Origin: Cliona cf. orientalis
Lineage: Eukaryota; Porifera; Demospongiae; Clionaida; Clionaidae
Assembly (NCBI GenBank): GCA_963930775.1
Contig: OZ005699.1
Location: 5,415,501-5,479,500, forward strand
DNA length: 64,000 nt
Reading direction: 5' to 3'
Made by a program: the position numbers and the translations under genes. The notes beneath the pieces are model-generated. The model was not told where the DNA came from, made no database searches, and saw only the letters and a list, made by a program, of their open reading frames with translations. This document shows, in pieces, positions 22,407 through 33,507 of this stretch (position 1 is the first letter of the stretch; the number at the start of each line of letters is the position of its first letter).

Positions 22407-25400
22407 ATGAGTTCTTTTGCTGGGTTTGACCCCTACAAGCTGATTGGAGTTAGAGTGACAGATCGAGTGCTAGGACGTGGTTCGTATGCCACTGTGTTAG
22501 AACTGGAGTATATGGGACTGAAATGTGCTGGCAAGAAAATCTATCAACTATCACTAAGGCGGAGAGATGCCAGCGACATTATTCGCAGATTTGAGAACGA
22601 ATGTCATCTCCTCAGCAGAGTACGTCACCCCAACATTGTCCAGTTTTTGGGTGTCTGTTTCCAAGAAGGAGTGCAAGCACCCATCCTAGTTATGGAGTTT
22701 CTCCCCACTAACCTCACCTCCTGCATTAAGAAATATTGCATTCTCCCAAAGGAGATCAGCTACTCCATCCTTTATGAGGTGTCTCTGGGCTTGTTCTACC
22801 TCCACAGCCAAATTCCTCCCATCATTCACCGAGATCTCACTTCCAACAATGTACTCCTTACCCATAACATGACGGCCAAGATCTCTGATCTGGGTATGGC
22901 TGGGATCATTGACCTGAACCCTGTACAGGTCAGTTGCATGACACCGACACTTGGGACCCTTGCATTCATGCCCCCAGAGGTGATAGTCGCCAACCCCAAG
23001 TACAATACAAGTATTGATGTGTTCTCCCTTGGGGTTTTGATGATCCATGTATTCAGTGGTAAGTGGCCAGAGCCACAGCTTGGACAAATTCATGCTAAAC
23101 CTGACGGAGAACTGATTGCAGTCACAGAAGCTGAGCGACGTGGGGTGTTCCTTCGAGCCATTGGAGATGATCATCCTTTGATTGATCTCATCCGCAACTG
23201 TATTGACAATTATCCTCCGCTGAGGCCTCCCTCCAGTGAGATTAGGGAGCGGCTAGCAGAAATGGTGTTGAGATTTCCTGCCTCCTTTGCTAATAAAGTG
23301 GAAGTACTGAGAAAAATTGAGGAACTGGAAGATGGAGTACGTGCACATACAGCAGAGGCATTACAGTCTCATCATAAAGATGAGATGCACCAGGCTCCCA
23401 TAGCTGTAGCAATGATCAGCTATGATGAGGATCATGAGACCACATATCAAAGAACTGGAACACTTCTAGGTAAGGAAGTATTGGTTTCCATTTTGTAGGC
23501 AGTTAGAAGCCAAATATCCTGTGACTAATGTGTTTCGTATTAGTGATTGAAGATGCTCTAAAGTCCATGTACAGTATTGGTCAATGAAAAGTTCCGTTCT
23601 GTTCTCATAATACAGTTGTTTTAGTTCATGAGAACATAAGGTGTCCACGTACCGTTTTTATTACTATTTTCCATTCCAAGTAATGCATGCCCACAATACA
23701 TAAAGCCACTGTTGCAACGTGTGAAGTGAACACAGCTGCAGTTACTATGCAATCTGGATTGAATGCTCGAGCAAACTAAAATAGACCAGATCGTCACAAG
23801 AAGTTGGGATTTTGACCTGTTTTCATAGGTAGGTAAGCTTACCATCTGGAACAGCTTTGCGCTTGAGAATAGATATAGCTACTAGGCTTGAGTGAAGGAG
23901 ACTGGGAGAGTAATGTACGTTCCGCAGGAGTTTGATCAGCTGCTAGTTCTGCCAGCTAAGACACGGATCGGAGGTAACTCGGATCTCTGCCCTTCTCTTT
24001 TTTACATGTATCTTGTTCAAGCGAGCTAACACACTAAGCAGAAAAAAATTCAGGAAAATCCACCTAGTACAGCTACACTGCATTGTAGAGCCACACAGTG
24101 CGACCAGGTTCCCCATACTTCACTTTTGAACAAATTCGGTGAAGATTGTCACGTTATTGTGTGAGCAAAGCCCACCCATCACGTAGCTTGTGGGCGGAAA
24201 ACATTGCAAATACATGCCTTTCCCATGCAAACATATGGGAAAACACTTAAAATGTGATAACTTTAATTCTAAGGTATGAATCAAAATTCTGCTTCCATAA
24301 AATTTCCAAGTGCGATCAATTCTGCATGCTCATATGAATAATTTGTCGTGAATGGCTTTCTAGAGTCTCAAACATTGTTTATTCTGTAGAATCCCACAAT
24401 TATGCCCCCCCTCATGCATAAGCCCCCCTGCATTTTTAGCTCAAGTTCCTGCATAGGTAGTTTTGTCTCGTGTATAAGCCCCCCCCTCTCCCTGACTGTA
24501 AATAAATCGAGTCCATAAGCCAATAAAAACAGTGGCTACAGCTAGCAAACTAGCTATTTGTGTCATACTATGCCTTACTTTGTCAGTTTTGTCCATCAAA
24601 TAGCCGGAGAAAGTACAGAGATTGTGCGCCCATGTGGCATTAGACGGTTGGTAATGGTCGTCACACAGAAATGTAACAAACCCGCGTATAAGCCCCTCCC
24701 TACTTTTGTACAATCCTAGCATGCACAAAGGGGGGGGGGCATAATCGTGGGATTCTACAATATTATAAATTCTATTGCATTACATTACATTACTGATAAT
24801 TATTTTATCTTATGGTGTAATTTGGTGTGTAATGTGCATTTGAGGCCAAACATTTAAGGTCAAATTTTTATGATTGTGAAATTTACAAAAAATAGAAGTT
24901 GATTATGTAGAATAAAACCAATATTGTAGGTCGGATTTTGAATGCGTAGTTAAATGATTGTGAATGGTGCTACATAAGCCAGATTGCGATTCTAATGATT
25001 ACGAATAGCCAAATGAGAAAGCCACACCCTCAATCTTAGCTATAGAGGTGTGGGTTGTGAGGCTGCATGTGGACTGCTTGAGCGACGGTTGCGCTTGGCT
25101 CGGCGTTGACTTTGGTGTTGGCAGTTGGCTTGAAGAGTAGCGATTCCGGATGATCGACCTAGGTGCATAAAAGCAGTTGTAACTTAGCAACGGAGGGGAT
25201 TGACAACAAAAAACAAAAATTACAAGAATGCTTAGGAAATTCTCTCATTTAAGCTTCGAAATAAGCGAATCCGTTGAGTACATGCCTTGCAGATTTGTTT
25301 TAGCTCTATGGAAAAATGTATGGAAACAAGAATTGGTACGTAAATCGGGCACACTTCAACCTTTCAACAAAAAACACGTATCGCTGAATAGGCCTCACCG

Positions 25401-28400
25401 AGTGGAAGCTATTGATACCTTAACCATGCAAATTGCTATTGCCGCCAGTTTGCACCATTGAGCCGAAAAATTAGGCTTCCAGAATCGCTAGCAAAAGGGG
25501 TGTAGTCACGTGTAACATTATTCATTGCGTATTCTTTTTCCTGTGATTCGTTTGATTGCGTCTTGTGTAAAAATTCACAATTTGTAATCAAAAGAATCTC
25601 GCATTCAAAACCCAATCTACGGTATGCACTGTATTAAATTACCTTATAGATGTAAGTACAGAAAAAGGTTGAATACCGCTTGGAATTTGCAAGATTTATA
25701 TTGTGTTAATTTCGTTGAAAATGCTGCTCTGGTAACGTGTGCCGATCATATCTGCCTTTATAGTCTTCCTGCCAATAGCCAACCACCTACTTGCATGATT
25801 TGGTACTGCATTCAGGAAGGCAATGATAAATAAAGCTCTTACTTCAACCATAGACATCCATCCACCAGTCCTATATTAGATAGGTGTCAAACACTCGGAC
25901 ATATCCACGTATAATCGCCTAGGCTCGACTGACTCTCAAAGTAAAGTGTAGACTACGCCTTTTGCCTTTAGCTTTCTTCCTGTGTACATGTACCTAGACT
26001 GCTGATCTGGCGTACCGTACATGCTCAAGTATTTGAACATTCTAATAGCCTGAACAACACGTTTTATTTCCTTCCTAATTCATCGAAGATCTTGAAGTTC
26101 AAGTTTTCTCACCCATTCTAATCAACTGAATGGCGACACGGTAGGTTACATGGCAGGAATTTAAAATATCTTCCACGTTCATCGAAAAGTATGGCTACCA
26201 CATTGTAGACAGCATCTAAGAGCGGAAAGGTAACATGGACTCGCACTGACAATCATTTTGCGATCGCTCAGAGAGTACAGTGACACTAGAGCTGATCATG
26301 ACGACGATAAACCTATATTTGGATATTGACTACTATTTCTTTGTCGTTAGTACTTTCTCCATTTATTTCACCAGATTTGTTCTATTTACACTCGAACAAG
26401 CAATTGGCTGATTTTTTTCTATTCAACGTCAAATGATGATTATTTTTGGTCGTTCCGATAATTAGAGGGAGTGCAGTATATGTCTGCTGCACACAGGCAG
26501 TGAAACTTTGTGGGGGGGGGGGGCATTGTCTTACTTCCCAAAATCCAAGCCTAGTGACATCACAAAATAGCCAGATAAACTGTAGGAGTCAAATGAAAGT
26601 TATGAAGCCTACGCAGCAGTGTACTAACACTATATAAACAAATTAGCAGCTGTAAGTATACCTGCTGATTAGCACTCTTAAAGTGTTACATTGTGGGTGG
26701 ACCAGCTCCCTTACTACCTACATAGCACTTGCCACATTATGTAACAGCGTAGCGTAGGTATGCAGCCATGCAGCCACAGTGCAATTAGCAGCTTGTGATG
26801 CCCATACTTGAGGTATGCCTATTGCATAGCGTTTGGCCCAAGAAATTTCTAGGCGTGGTGTGCTGCTCATATAAATTGTTTGTCATGAATCGAAACAGAA
26901 ACAGTTTTGAAGCAAGAATGCTACGTATGGTCCTTGAGAGTGGTAATAGCTTGCTGCTGAAAGTGGAGCCTGTAGCTACATATGGATTGAAACGATGGTG
27001 AAACTGCTTGCATGGACCAAGACATTTAAGATGTTGTCGCTTAAAGAAGTATTGACTTGACCAGGAGTAGCAGATGCAAGTGAGGAGAAGGCTGAAACAG
27101 ACTAGATATTCTCTAACATTGATCTGATTAATTATTCATGAAATTGTTGACTGTAAATTTACCTTCTCATATCTTTTATATTATTATGGTAGGAAGTGCG
27201 TTTTTGGCGATTATTTTAGCACCTGTTTTATAAAATAATTCCTGAGTCATGCATTTACAAACATTTTCATTGAAAAAATACAAGTAGACTGCTGCAGAAA
27301 TATTAATTTTGGTGATCACCTGTAATTTCATAATGCAGCTCCTTCTGAATCGGAATCAGTTGTACATATGAAGGCCAAGAATCTAGTCAGCCATGGAGCG
27401 GATACTCAACCTTCATCTGAAAGAGGTAGTTTTACATTGTTTGCATAGCTACTTGGTACCTTCACAAGTCCAGTTTGCAGCAGTAGCAAGTCACAATGAC
27501 CGTGCAAAATTATGATTTCCGTACCCTCGCGAAAGAGAGCCCATCCCATGGGCGGTGCACCTTACATTGGGCCAAGATTGGGGGATGGGCCGATATTTGA
27601 GGTATCAGTATTGTGTTTATACGCGAAAGAGCGCCCAGGTAAGTTACGCACGCTATCTTCATAATTTGAATAGTAGCAGTGGCTATGTTGATTGCAGCCG
27701 TAAAGTGGGCGTGGCTATGATCGTTTTATTTGTGCTGAAACGTGGCATATAGCTAGCTAGCTAGGCTTAGTTTTATGGCTGTTTAGCAGGTTAATTATTG
27801 ATCTTACATAGACTATTCGAAGTTCAGTCCTCATAAATCAGCGTTTTCAAGGGCATGGGCGCATATTCGAGTAAACACTAGACCTTAGCAGGAAATTGAG
27901 CCCAAAGTGGGGGTGGGCCGATATTCCGTAGTGGGCCCTCTTTCGCTACGCCCATTCAAATGTGCATGTCACTGAGCCCCTATACAAATGATGGATATAT
28001 ACATTTCCGATGACCGCTCTGAATCAGCAGTTGGTATTTACACTTGAGCACCACAGATCCTTTCATTCATAATATTATCTGACTACAGGTTCTGTGGAAC
28101 AATTGGTTTATAACAGTTCTATGTCTGAAGAGGACTTTTGTCGGTGGCTTAGATCAAGGGGAATTAGTGAAAAGGATTGCAAAGCTCTTTCTGGTAGGTA
28201 CTCACCTGTATAATACCATAATAATTATTATACATAGAAATAATATTTGCCAATTTCGTCCCCTGCATATTCTCATTCAAAATCAAGATTGCGTAGAGGA
28301 TATGACTGCATGAATTTATTCTGCAATACAAAATTAATGGAGCTGGGCTTTATAAAATTTAAACCTTTTTTATCAAGCGAAAGGTTTTACATAATGTATT

Positions 28401-28654
28401 ATGGTACTAGCGATATTACGTGGGGCAAACCTGAGCTCATGAACTGAGATAGCATGCTATTCCTTTGAGGGGTGCTTAATATGTACTTCATTGCATTATT
28501 AAAAATCCATAATCTTTTGTATACAGGGAATGGTGTAACACCTTCTGGATTTATTCAGCTGAATGCAGAAGATTTTGATGATACTGGGCTCACAAAGATT
28601 GGAAAAAAACTGATTTTAAAGATTTTGGCAGAAGTTGTTTGTGCTCCTCCTTAA
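22407..28654 (+). CDS. TKL-type protein kinase with C-terminal SAM domain
   Basis: Exons are 22407-23469, 27339-27425, 28089-28193 and 28527-28654. All three introns are GT/AG and phase 1, and the joined frame is open. Exon 1 holds a full kinase domain: glycine loop GRGSYATV, lysine in CAGKKI, HRDLTSNN catalytic loop, DLG in place of DFG, PPE in place of APE, and DVFSLGVLM. The Asp is kept, so activity is plausible. Sequence style fits the TKL/Tyr-like kinases expanded in sponges. After a short polar linker, exons 3-4 encode a SAM-like helix bundle (EEDFCRWLRSRGISEKDC; FIQLNAEDFDDTGLTKIGKK), usually an oligomerisation module. No signal peptide or TM is seen, so it is probably cytoplasmic. An AATAAA lies 5 bp after the stop. 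The frame is intact, unlike most other genes here. Confidence 0.85.
24018..24365. repeat. Family B MITE, copy B3
   Basis: AACACACTAAGCAGAAAAAAATTC start, then the shared interior CAAACATATGGGAAAACACTTAAAATGTGATAAC and ATTCTAAGGTATGAATC. The right terminus is lost. Confidence 0.55.
24389..24755. mobile_element. TA-flanked MITE, GAATCCCAC ends
   Basis: TIRs GAATCCCAC(A/G)ATTATGCCCCCCC are inverted at the two ends, and TA lies at 24387-24388 and 24756-24757. This fits a Tc1/mariner-like non-autonomous element. TATAAGCCCC motifs recur inside in both halves. Confidence 0.75.
24925..25624. repeat. MITE with GTAGGTCGGATTTTGAATGCG ends
   Basis: TGTAGGTCGGATTTTGAATGCG at 24925-24946 and the inverted CGCATTCAAAACCCAATCTACGG at 25600-25622. 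The same terminal word forms both arms of the hairpin at 29585-29702, so the two are related. Confidence 0.6.
27522..27954. repeat. Intronic MITE, CGAAAGAG(A/G)GCCCA ends
   Basis: TACCCTCGCGAAAGAGAGCCCA at the left is inverted as TGGGCCCTCTTTCGCTACGCCCA at the right, with GGGTGGGCCGATATT-like words just inside both ends. It lies in kinase intron 2. Confidence 0.6.
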
Positions 28655-28658
28655 TTCA

Positions 28659-28664
28659 ATAAAA
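28659..28664 (+). terminator. Polyadenylation signal of kinase gene
   Basis: AATAAA 5 bp after the TAA at 28652-28654, followed by a T-rich stretch at 28683-28700. Confidence 0.7.
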
Positions 28665-29584
28665 CACACAATATCATGTGAATCTTTTGTCATCATTCTT
28701 GGTTTTCAGGGTGAAAATTAGTATACATGTATCATGCAGTATAGCATTTACTGCTTTATTTGAAATCCAAACAAAGAGGACCATAATAACAATAATTTGT
28801 TATTATTAATTTTAATAATACAAAGTACAATTACCATGAATGGATTGGGAAATGTAAGTTGGGGCTAGCTGCTCCACTTTTGGTGGTTTGTAGATCTATT
28901 ATTATGTACTTGTGCCTATCATTGACATTAAATAATTATTAACTATAAGGCTAGAATCACAAAGTTATTGTCGTGTAGGGTAATAATGTATTGTCATATA
29001 TTAAATATTATTATAATCATGGAGTTGAGATTCAAAGTCCGATCGATGCAGCATAAATGCGTTAATGCCACATGCACAACGAGGCTAGCTTGCTCCGGCC
29101 CCCTTTCATAATATTATAATAATATATCTTTGTAGTCATATATGCATGTACTATAATAATAGCAGGCACAAAACAAAGGATCGATAATATTATGAGACTG
29201 TAACCATGGCCACATGTGCACAATGAAGGGGGTGGGGTAAGGATCGGCCAAGAAACATCTATTATAATAACAGAGGAAACTTCAATCAGAATAATATAGT
29301 ATGTTCTTTCATGATCAATCACCTATAATTTCTCAAAAATGATTATGCCAACACAAATTTTATCAAGGCATATATAATCGATGCAGATCTGAAACATGTT
29401 TGGCACTTATTTCCTAAAAGTTTAGGCTATCAGATTAATGTGACTGCTCCAGAATTCCCCCCCCCCCCCCCCCCCCCCCCCCCCATAGGCATAGTTTGCA
29501 ATTATTGTGCACCCTCTAAGATTTAGTGTACCCTCCAAGGATTATAATCTGGCTTGTTTTGCACCATTTGCAATTGTTTAACTA
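28665..29584. other. Spacer; C28 tract
   Basis: No gene supported. An uninterrupted C run lies at 29457-29484. Confidence 0.5.
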
Positions 29585-29702
29585 TGCATTCGAAACCCGA
29601 CCTATGGGTATTCAGCATGAAGTGTACTGACCTGAGGACTCAGCGGGTTATCTAGGTCAATACACTTCACGCTGAATATCCGTAGGTCGGGTTTCGAATG
29701 CG
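29585..29702. repeat. Near-perfect hairpin, 49-bp arms
   Basis: Arm 1 (29585-29633) starts TGCATTCGAAACCCGACCTA. Arm 2 (29654-29702) is its inverted copy with about four mismatches around a 20-bp loop. Its ends match the MITE at 24925-25624, suggesting a collapsed TIR-TIR derivative. Confidence 0.85.
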
Positions 29703-30188
29703 TACTTAAATAAGTGTCTGGGAAAATCTGTAGTAGAGAAGACGACAAGCTGGACACATTTGTGAGCAACCTTGGCAGTGCTGGTGAAAGGGTGAGTAGA
29801 TACACCAGTGTTTTTCGCCAGTTCAGATTTTAAACGGGGTATAGTGATTAAAACTTCAAAGCATTCTTATGGTGTCAGCCACATCAAAGTATATTGAGCT
29901 CGGAAAAGGAGTGGTGTGCACAATCGTACCCCTTAGCTGATATGGGGTACTTAGCATTTTACTAAAATTAGTTGGCCTTGCATTTTCTCTGTGAGCTTCA
30001 GTGTATAATATATACGCTATAATGAACGCTTTATTAGTAAAGTAAATTGCAACATTAGACGCAAGTTTTTGAGACTACTGTTATAATATTATTGGATCAC
30101 TCCATAATACAACTATATAATAGTTCAGACTAAAGCTACATATCATGTCATGTGATGCTAGCTAAGCTCTGTTCTTGAAATTAATAAT
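29703..30188. other. Spacer downstream of small secreted gene
   Basis: No gene. AT-rich. No canonical AATAAA was found for the reverse-strand gene at 30189-30551. Confidence 0.4.
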
Positions 30189-30551
30189 TCAATTCTTTTG
30201 GGTGGCCAGTTTGTTTTGCAGTAGCTTCTCAATCTTCTCCAGATATCCTCTTCCTCTAGGTCTTTGCCATCTCCAGTTAGCTCGGTTCCTCCAGGCATTG
30301 AAATGGCGTCTAATAAAGCCTTCACCATTGTTCATGCGATTGATCAGCTCGTTCCTCATCCTGGGAAGATTATCTCCAAATCGAGTGGCTACAAATCTCT
30401 CGACTGGACTGTTAGGGTAAAAACGGTTTGCTATATCACGACTCCTCTGGGATGGACGGATAACGTTGCCACCTGAGACCTCGCTAATCTCAATCACGAA
30501 CAGAATGGCCAGAAATGCCACAAACAAAATAGCAATCTTGCTGGTTAGCAT
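30189..30551 (-). CDS. Small secreted or type II membrane basic protein
   Basis: The 120-codon frame begins at the ATG at 30551, chosen because it opens directly on a hydrophobic segment (MLTSKIAILFVAFLAILFV) that suits a signal peptide or anchor. The frame extends 22 codons upstream to 30617, but that part is hydrophilic. The mature part is rich in Arg and Asn with paired basics (RPSQRSRD, FIRRHFNAWRNRANWRWQRP, RGRGYL) and has no Cys. A TATA box lies upstream on the same strand. I do not recognise the family. A neuropeptide-like precursor or a cationic secreted peptide is conceivable, but no claim is made. Confidence 0.6.
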   Translation of the reverse strand: MLTSKIAILFVAFLAILFVIEISEVSGGNVIRPSQRSRDIANRFYPNSPVERFVATRFGDNLPRMRNELINRMNNGEGFIRRHFNAWRNRANWRWQRPRGRGYLEKIEKLLQNKLATQKN

Positions 30552-30674
30552 CTTGCCACTGTACTCGAATTGTTTTAGTCTACGATCTGTTAGTATAACG
30601 GGTACAAGTGTCCTCAAAAGATCGAATAGAAGTCAGCTTTGTGCAGATACTACAGATTAAAGTGCTGAAATATT

Positions 30675-30686
30675 CTTTATATAGCC
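30675..30686 (-). promoter_or_regulatory. TATA box of small secreted gene
   Basis: Minus-strand GGCTATATAAAG about 125 bp upstream of the ATG at 30551. This implies a start site near 30645-30655 and a 5' leader of about 100 nt. Confidence 0.6.
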
Positions 30687-30689
30687 TCA

Positions 30690-31899
30690 AAATTGCAAGC
30701 TAACACTGAATCACTTCAGCTTTCATACATGCGTAGTTAGAGGTATGATTTCAATTTGTTCTCTTATCCTTTTCCATGTGTACCATGTGCAGTAATGCTA
30801 CAACATGATCACTTAGAATCTCACTGGTAAATTCTATGGTATCGTATCAATTTGAAAGTGTTACTGCAATACTACCTTAAACCTGGTGTAAGAGGAAATG
30901 TTGAGTTTCAGGCGGAAAAGTTTATTTATTAAGTTTTACAAGGAAAAGTTTGTTTGTTAGTAGTTAGATTCAGTGACAGTTAACTCAAGCTCTATGTTTT
31001 TGCCACCCTATGTTAAATGCTATAATTATAGTCTACATGACATTGTACATGAGAAGCCAAAGTTACTGAATCTCCTAGATGGGCAAAGCTGTGGGATCAT
31101 ACCCTTGATCTTGGATGGAAAGCAGTGCAGGGTCTGAAGATGCTGAGCAGGGCCATGAGCCACCATGGAAAAGGCGAACGACCGTGTCACGTATGTGAAT
31201 CAGATACAGAAAAGAGGAAATACTATTAGACCACATTCTCACTAGTCACCACCATAGACTAGCTACATCTTGAACCTTGCTGGATAGCTCAAATCTGATA
31301 GTCATGCTTAGTGATCTACATTTGGATATCTTATCAAGGCATTTTTCACCACTAGGTATATACCAATAATTTTATACTTTTAATTATTTGTATCATTCCT
31401 ATACACCGTGCTCACATGGGCTAATGTGATGAAACTTTGACTTTGACTATGAGTAGATATGGTACAGGGTCGTTAGTATTTCATTCCACCGTTGCACGTT
31501 CCATTGACATCATCGGAAACCCCTCAGTGGAAACTCGCCCAAAAGTTAGTCTTGTGGTGGGTGTGGCTACAAGACTATTAGTTAATCACTGGATATCTGG
31601 TGTGCTAAGTATTGTTCAAATTGACAATCACCACTGCTAAAAAGGATGTCCATTGTCCACCAAAATCAATATGGAATAAAAATAACATTCATGCATAATA
31701 ATAATATATTATTGTATCAAGCAATTGATTGATTACGCAGAGGTCTCTATTTCTCAGAGACATCATATTCTTCATAAAGATCCAGACTCGGATAACAGGT
31801 GATTAGTGCTGTATGGGAATTAACAATAATTATTAAAGTTTTGTGTGCACACACAAAACAGGTACAGGACCATCACTGGCCACTTTAAAGTACTACAAG
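30690..31899. other. Spacer without supported gene
   Basis: A short + frame at 31437-31640 has no domain and no splice context. Nothing else seen. Confidence 0.4.
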
Positions 31900-32267
31900 T
31901 ATAAAAACAATTGAATAAAATTGAAGAATGAAGTAGGGATGGCAGGATAAAAAAAGTACACAAACAAGAGATAATCGCATCTACTATACACCCCTATGCT
32001 TGCTTTTCTCTACCGTATTGTGCACCTATTAATCATGGTTGACATGCAAGTTTGTTGAGTGCAGTATGTGGGAGACATTCATGCAGGTTGTTTCCTAGTT
32101 GTCACGATGGTTCGGGTTTATCAGTTTCGCATTATTACTGGCTATTTTTGCACTCCTCAAAAAGCAAGCGTAGGGATGTATAGTAGATGCGATTATCTCT
32201 TGTTTGTGTACTTTTTTATCCTGCCATCCCTACTTCATTCTTCAATTTTATTCAATTGTTTTTATAG
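31900..32267. repeat. Foldback element, about 108-bp arms
   Basis: Arm 31900-32007 and inverted arm 32160-32267 differ at only a few positions (for example a 7-base versus 6-base A/T run). The loop is about 150 bp. Such near-identity implies recent origin or gene conversion. Confidence 0.9.
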
Positions 32268-33507
32268 TTGTTTCTGTTCTTTTTTATTGCACTTAGTGTA
32301 ATTTATCAATGCCATCTTACATGGTTTGCTCACAACTTCTGATTAAGTGGAAGATGGGAGATGCGCAAAATTCTTTTCCACGCCCCTCATTAACTTGCGT
32401 TCATAATAATTTTCAATGACGATGAATAGAAGGCGGCCAAGTCTCGCAAGCCACACCCTTCTCAGAGTTTGAGGGTGTGGCTTGCGAGGCAGCCCAAGTA
32501 GTGATGAGACTTTTCCGCTTAGGGAGAAAACCAAGTTCTAAGTTTTACTGTTGGCAGCAGCTAGCTACCCGGCATAATTTTTATGATCTATACGTTTAAT
32601 ACCGCTGCTCGAATCTTGTGCCTTCGTATGATGATAAATATCTATGCCATCGATCCTGCGTAGCACTAGCGCTTCAAGCGCTAGCGAGTACATAGCTCGC
32701 CTATGCCTAGCGCCTTACCACTCCTCGAGCCTTGAAACTTCATATCCATGATCGGTCCAGCGCGCCTTTGCACGCGCTAGCAATGTACGAGCTAGCTAGC
32801 TCGGCGCCTAGGGCCAAGCGCTGTCACATGACTTCACCATGGCAACATATTCCGAGCATGCGCATTATTATCACAAAATGGCGTATCAGACACACCCACT
32901 CGATAAAGCGCTGTACACACCCACTATTACGTAACTGTCGAGATAACGCCAAACTAGCATGCCACTGCACTGCGCGCTACAAAATAGAGTGGATTTATAT
33001 GAGAATTAAGATGGGAGGTCCAGACAGTCTTGAGTTAGTCCTGGAAATGAGAAAGAAAGAAAGAAGAAAGATTGACAAATGGCCCATTTTTTGAACATCT
33101 GGTTCTGATGTATGCAATTGTTTTGATGAATGATCTTGGTCTTGTTAGATGCACAATTTGCTGGAGATTCTGATTTTCACACTTAGAAATTTCATAAAAT
33201 TACCTATTTTGAGATATTTGGATATTTGTAATGTATTACACATATGGCATATCCGGGCCATCCCTACTTAGCTATAGAGTCTACCAACTCTATGATTGTT
33301 AGAACGTATACAACATAGGATCTTAAAGTTCATGATGAAGATAGGCCTTATCTTGAATATTTTCACCACGGTTTCTCTATCTGAAACTTCACTGCGATGT
33401 AGCTAAGTTTCTACTGTTGTCAAACTATCTAGTCTGAGTATTAGTGTAGCTATACATATTAGCTAATTAACTTATACTGATTTGAATACTGTCATGTTAA
33501 ATGATTA
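32268..33507. other. Region upstream of receptor kinase exon
   Basis: No gene certain. A GC-rich, palindrome-rich stretch lies at 32655-32830 (AGCGCTTCAAGCGCTAGCGAG). Earlier exons of the receptor kinase, including its signal peptide, should lie here or further left, but I could not identify them. Confidence 0.4.

Larger units (their letters stand above)
23470..27338 (+). other. Intron 1 of kinase gene, MITE-rich
   Basis: A 3.9-kb intron in an otherwise compact gene. It holds three recognisable MITEs (24018-24365, 24389-24755, 24925-25624) and no convincing exon. A G12 tract lies near 26511. Confidence 0.6.

Noticed and set aside
22686..23174. 162-codon reverse frame
   Set aside because: Antisense to the kinase domain exon.
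31437..31640. 67-codon forward frame
   Set aside because: No domain, promoter or splice context.
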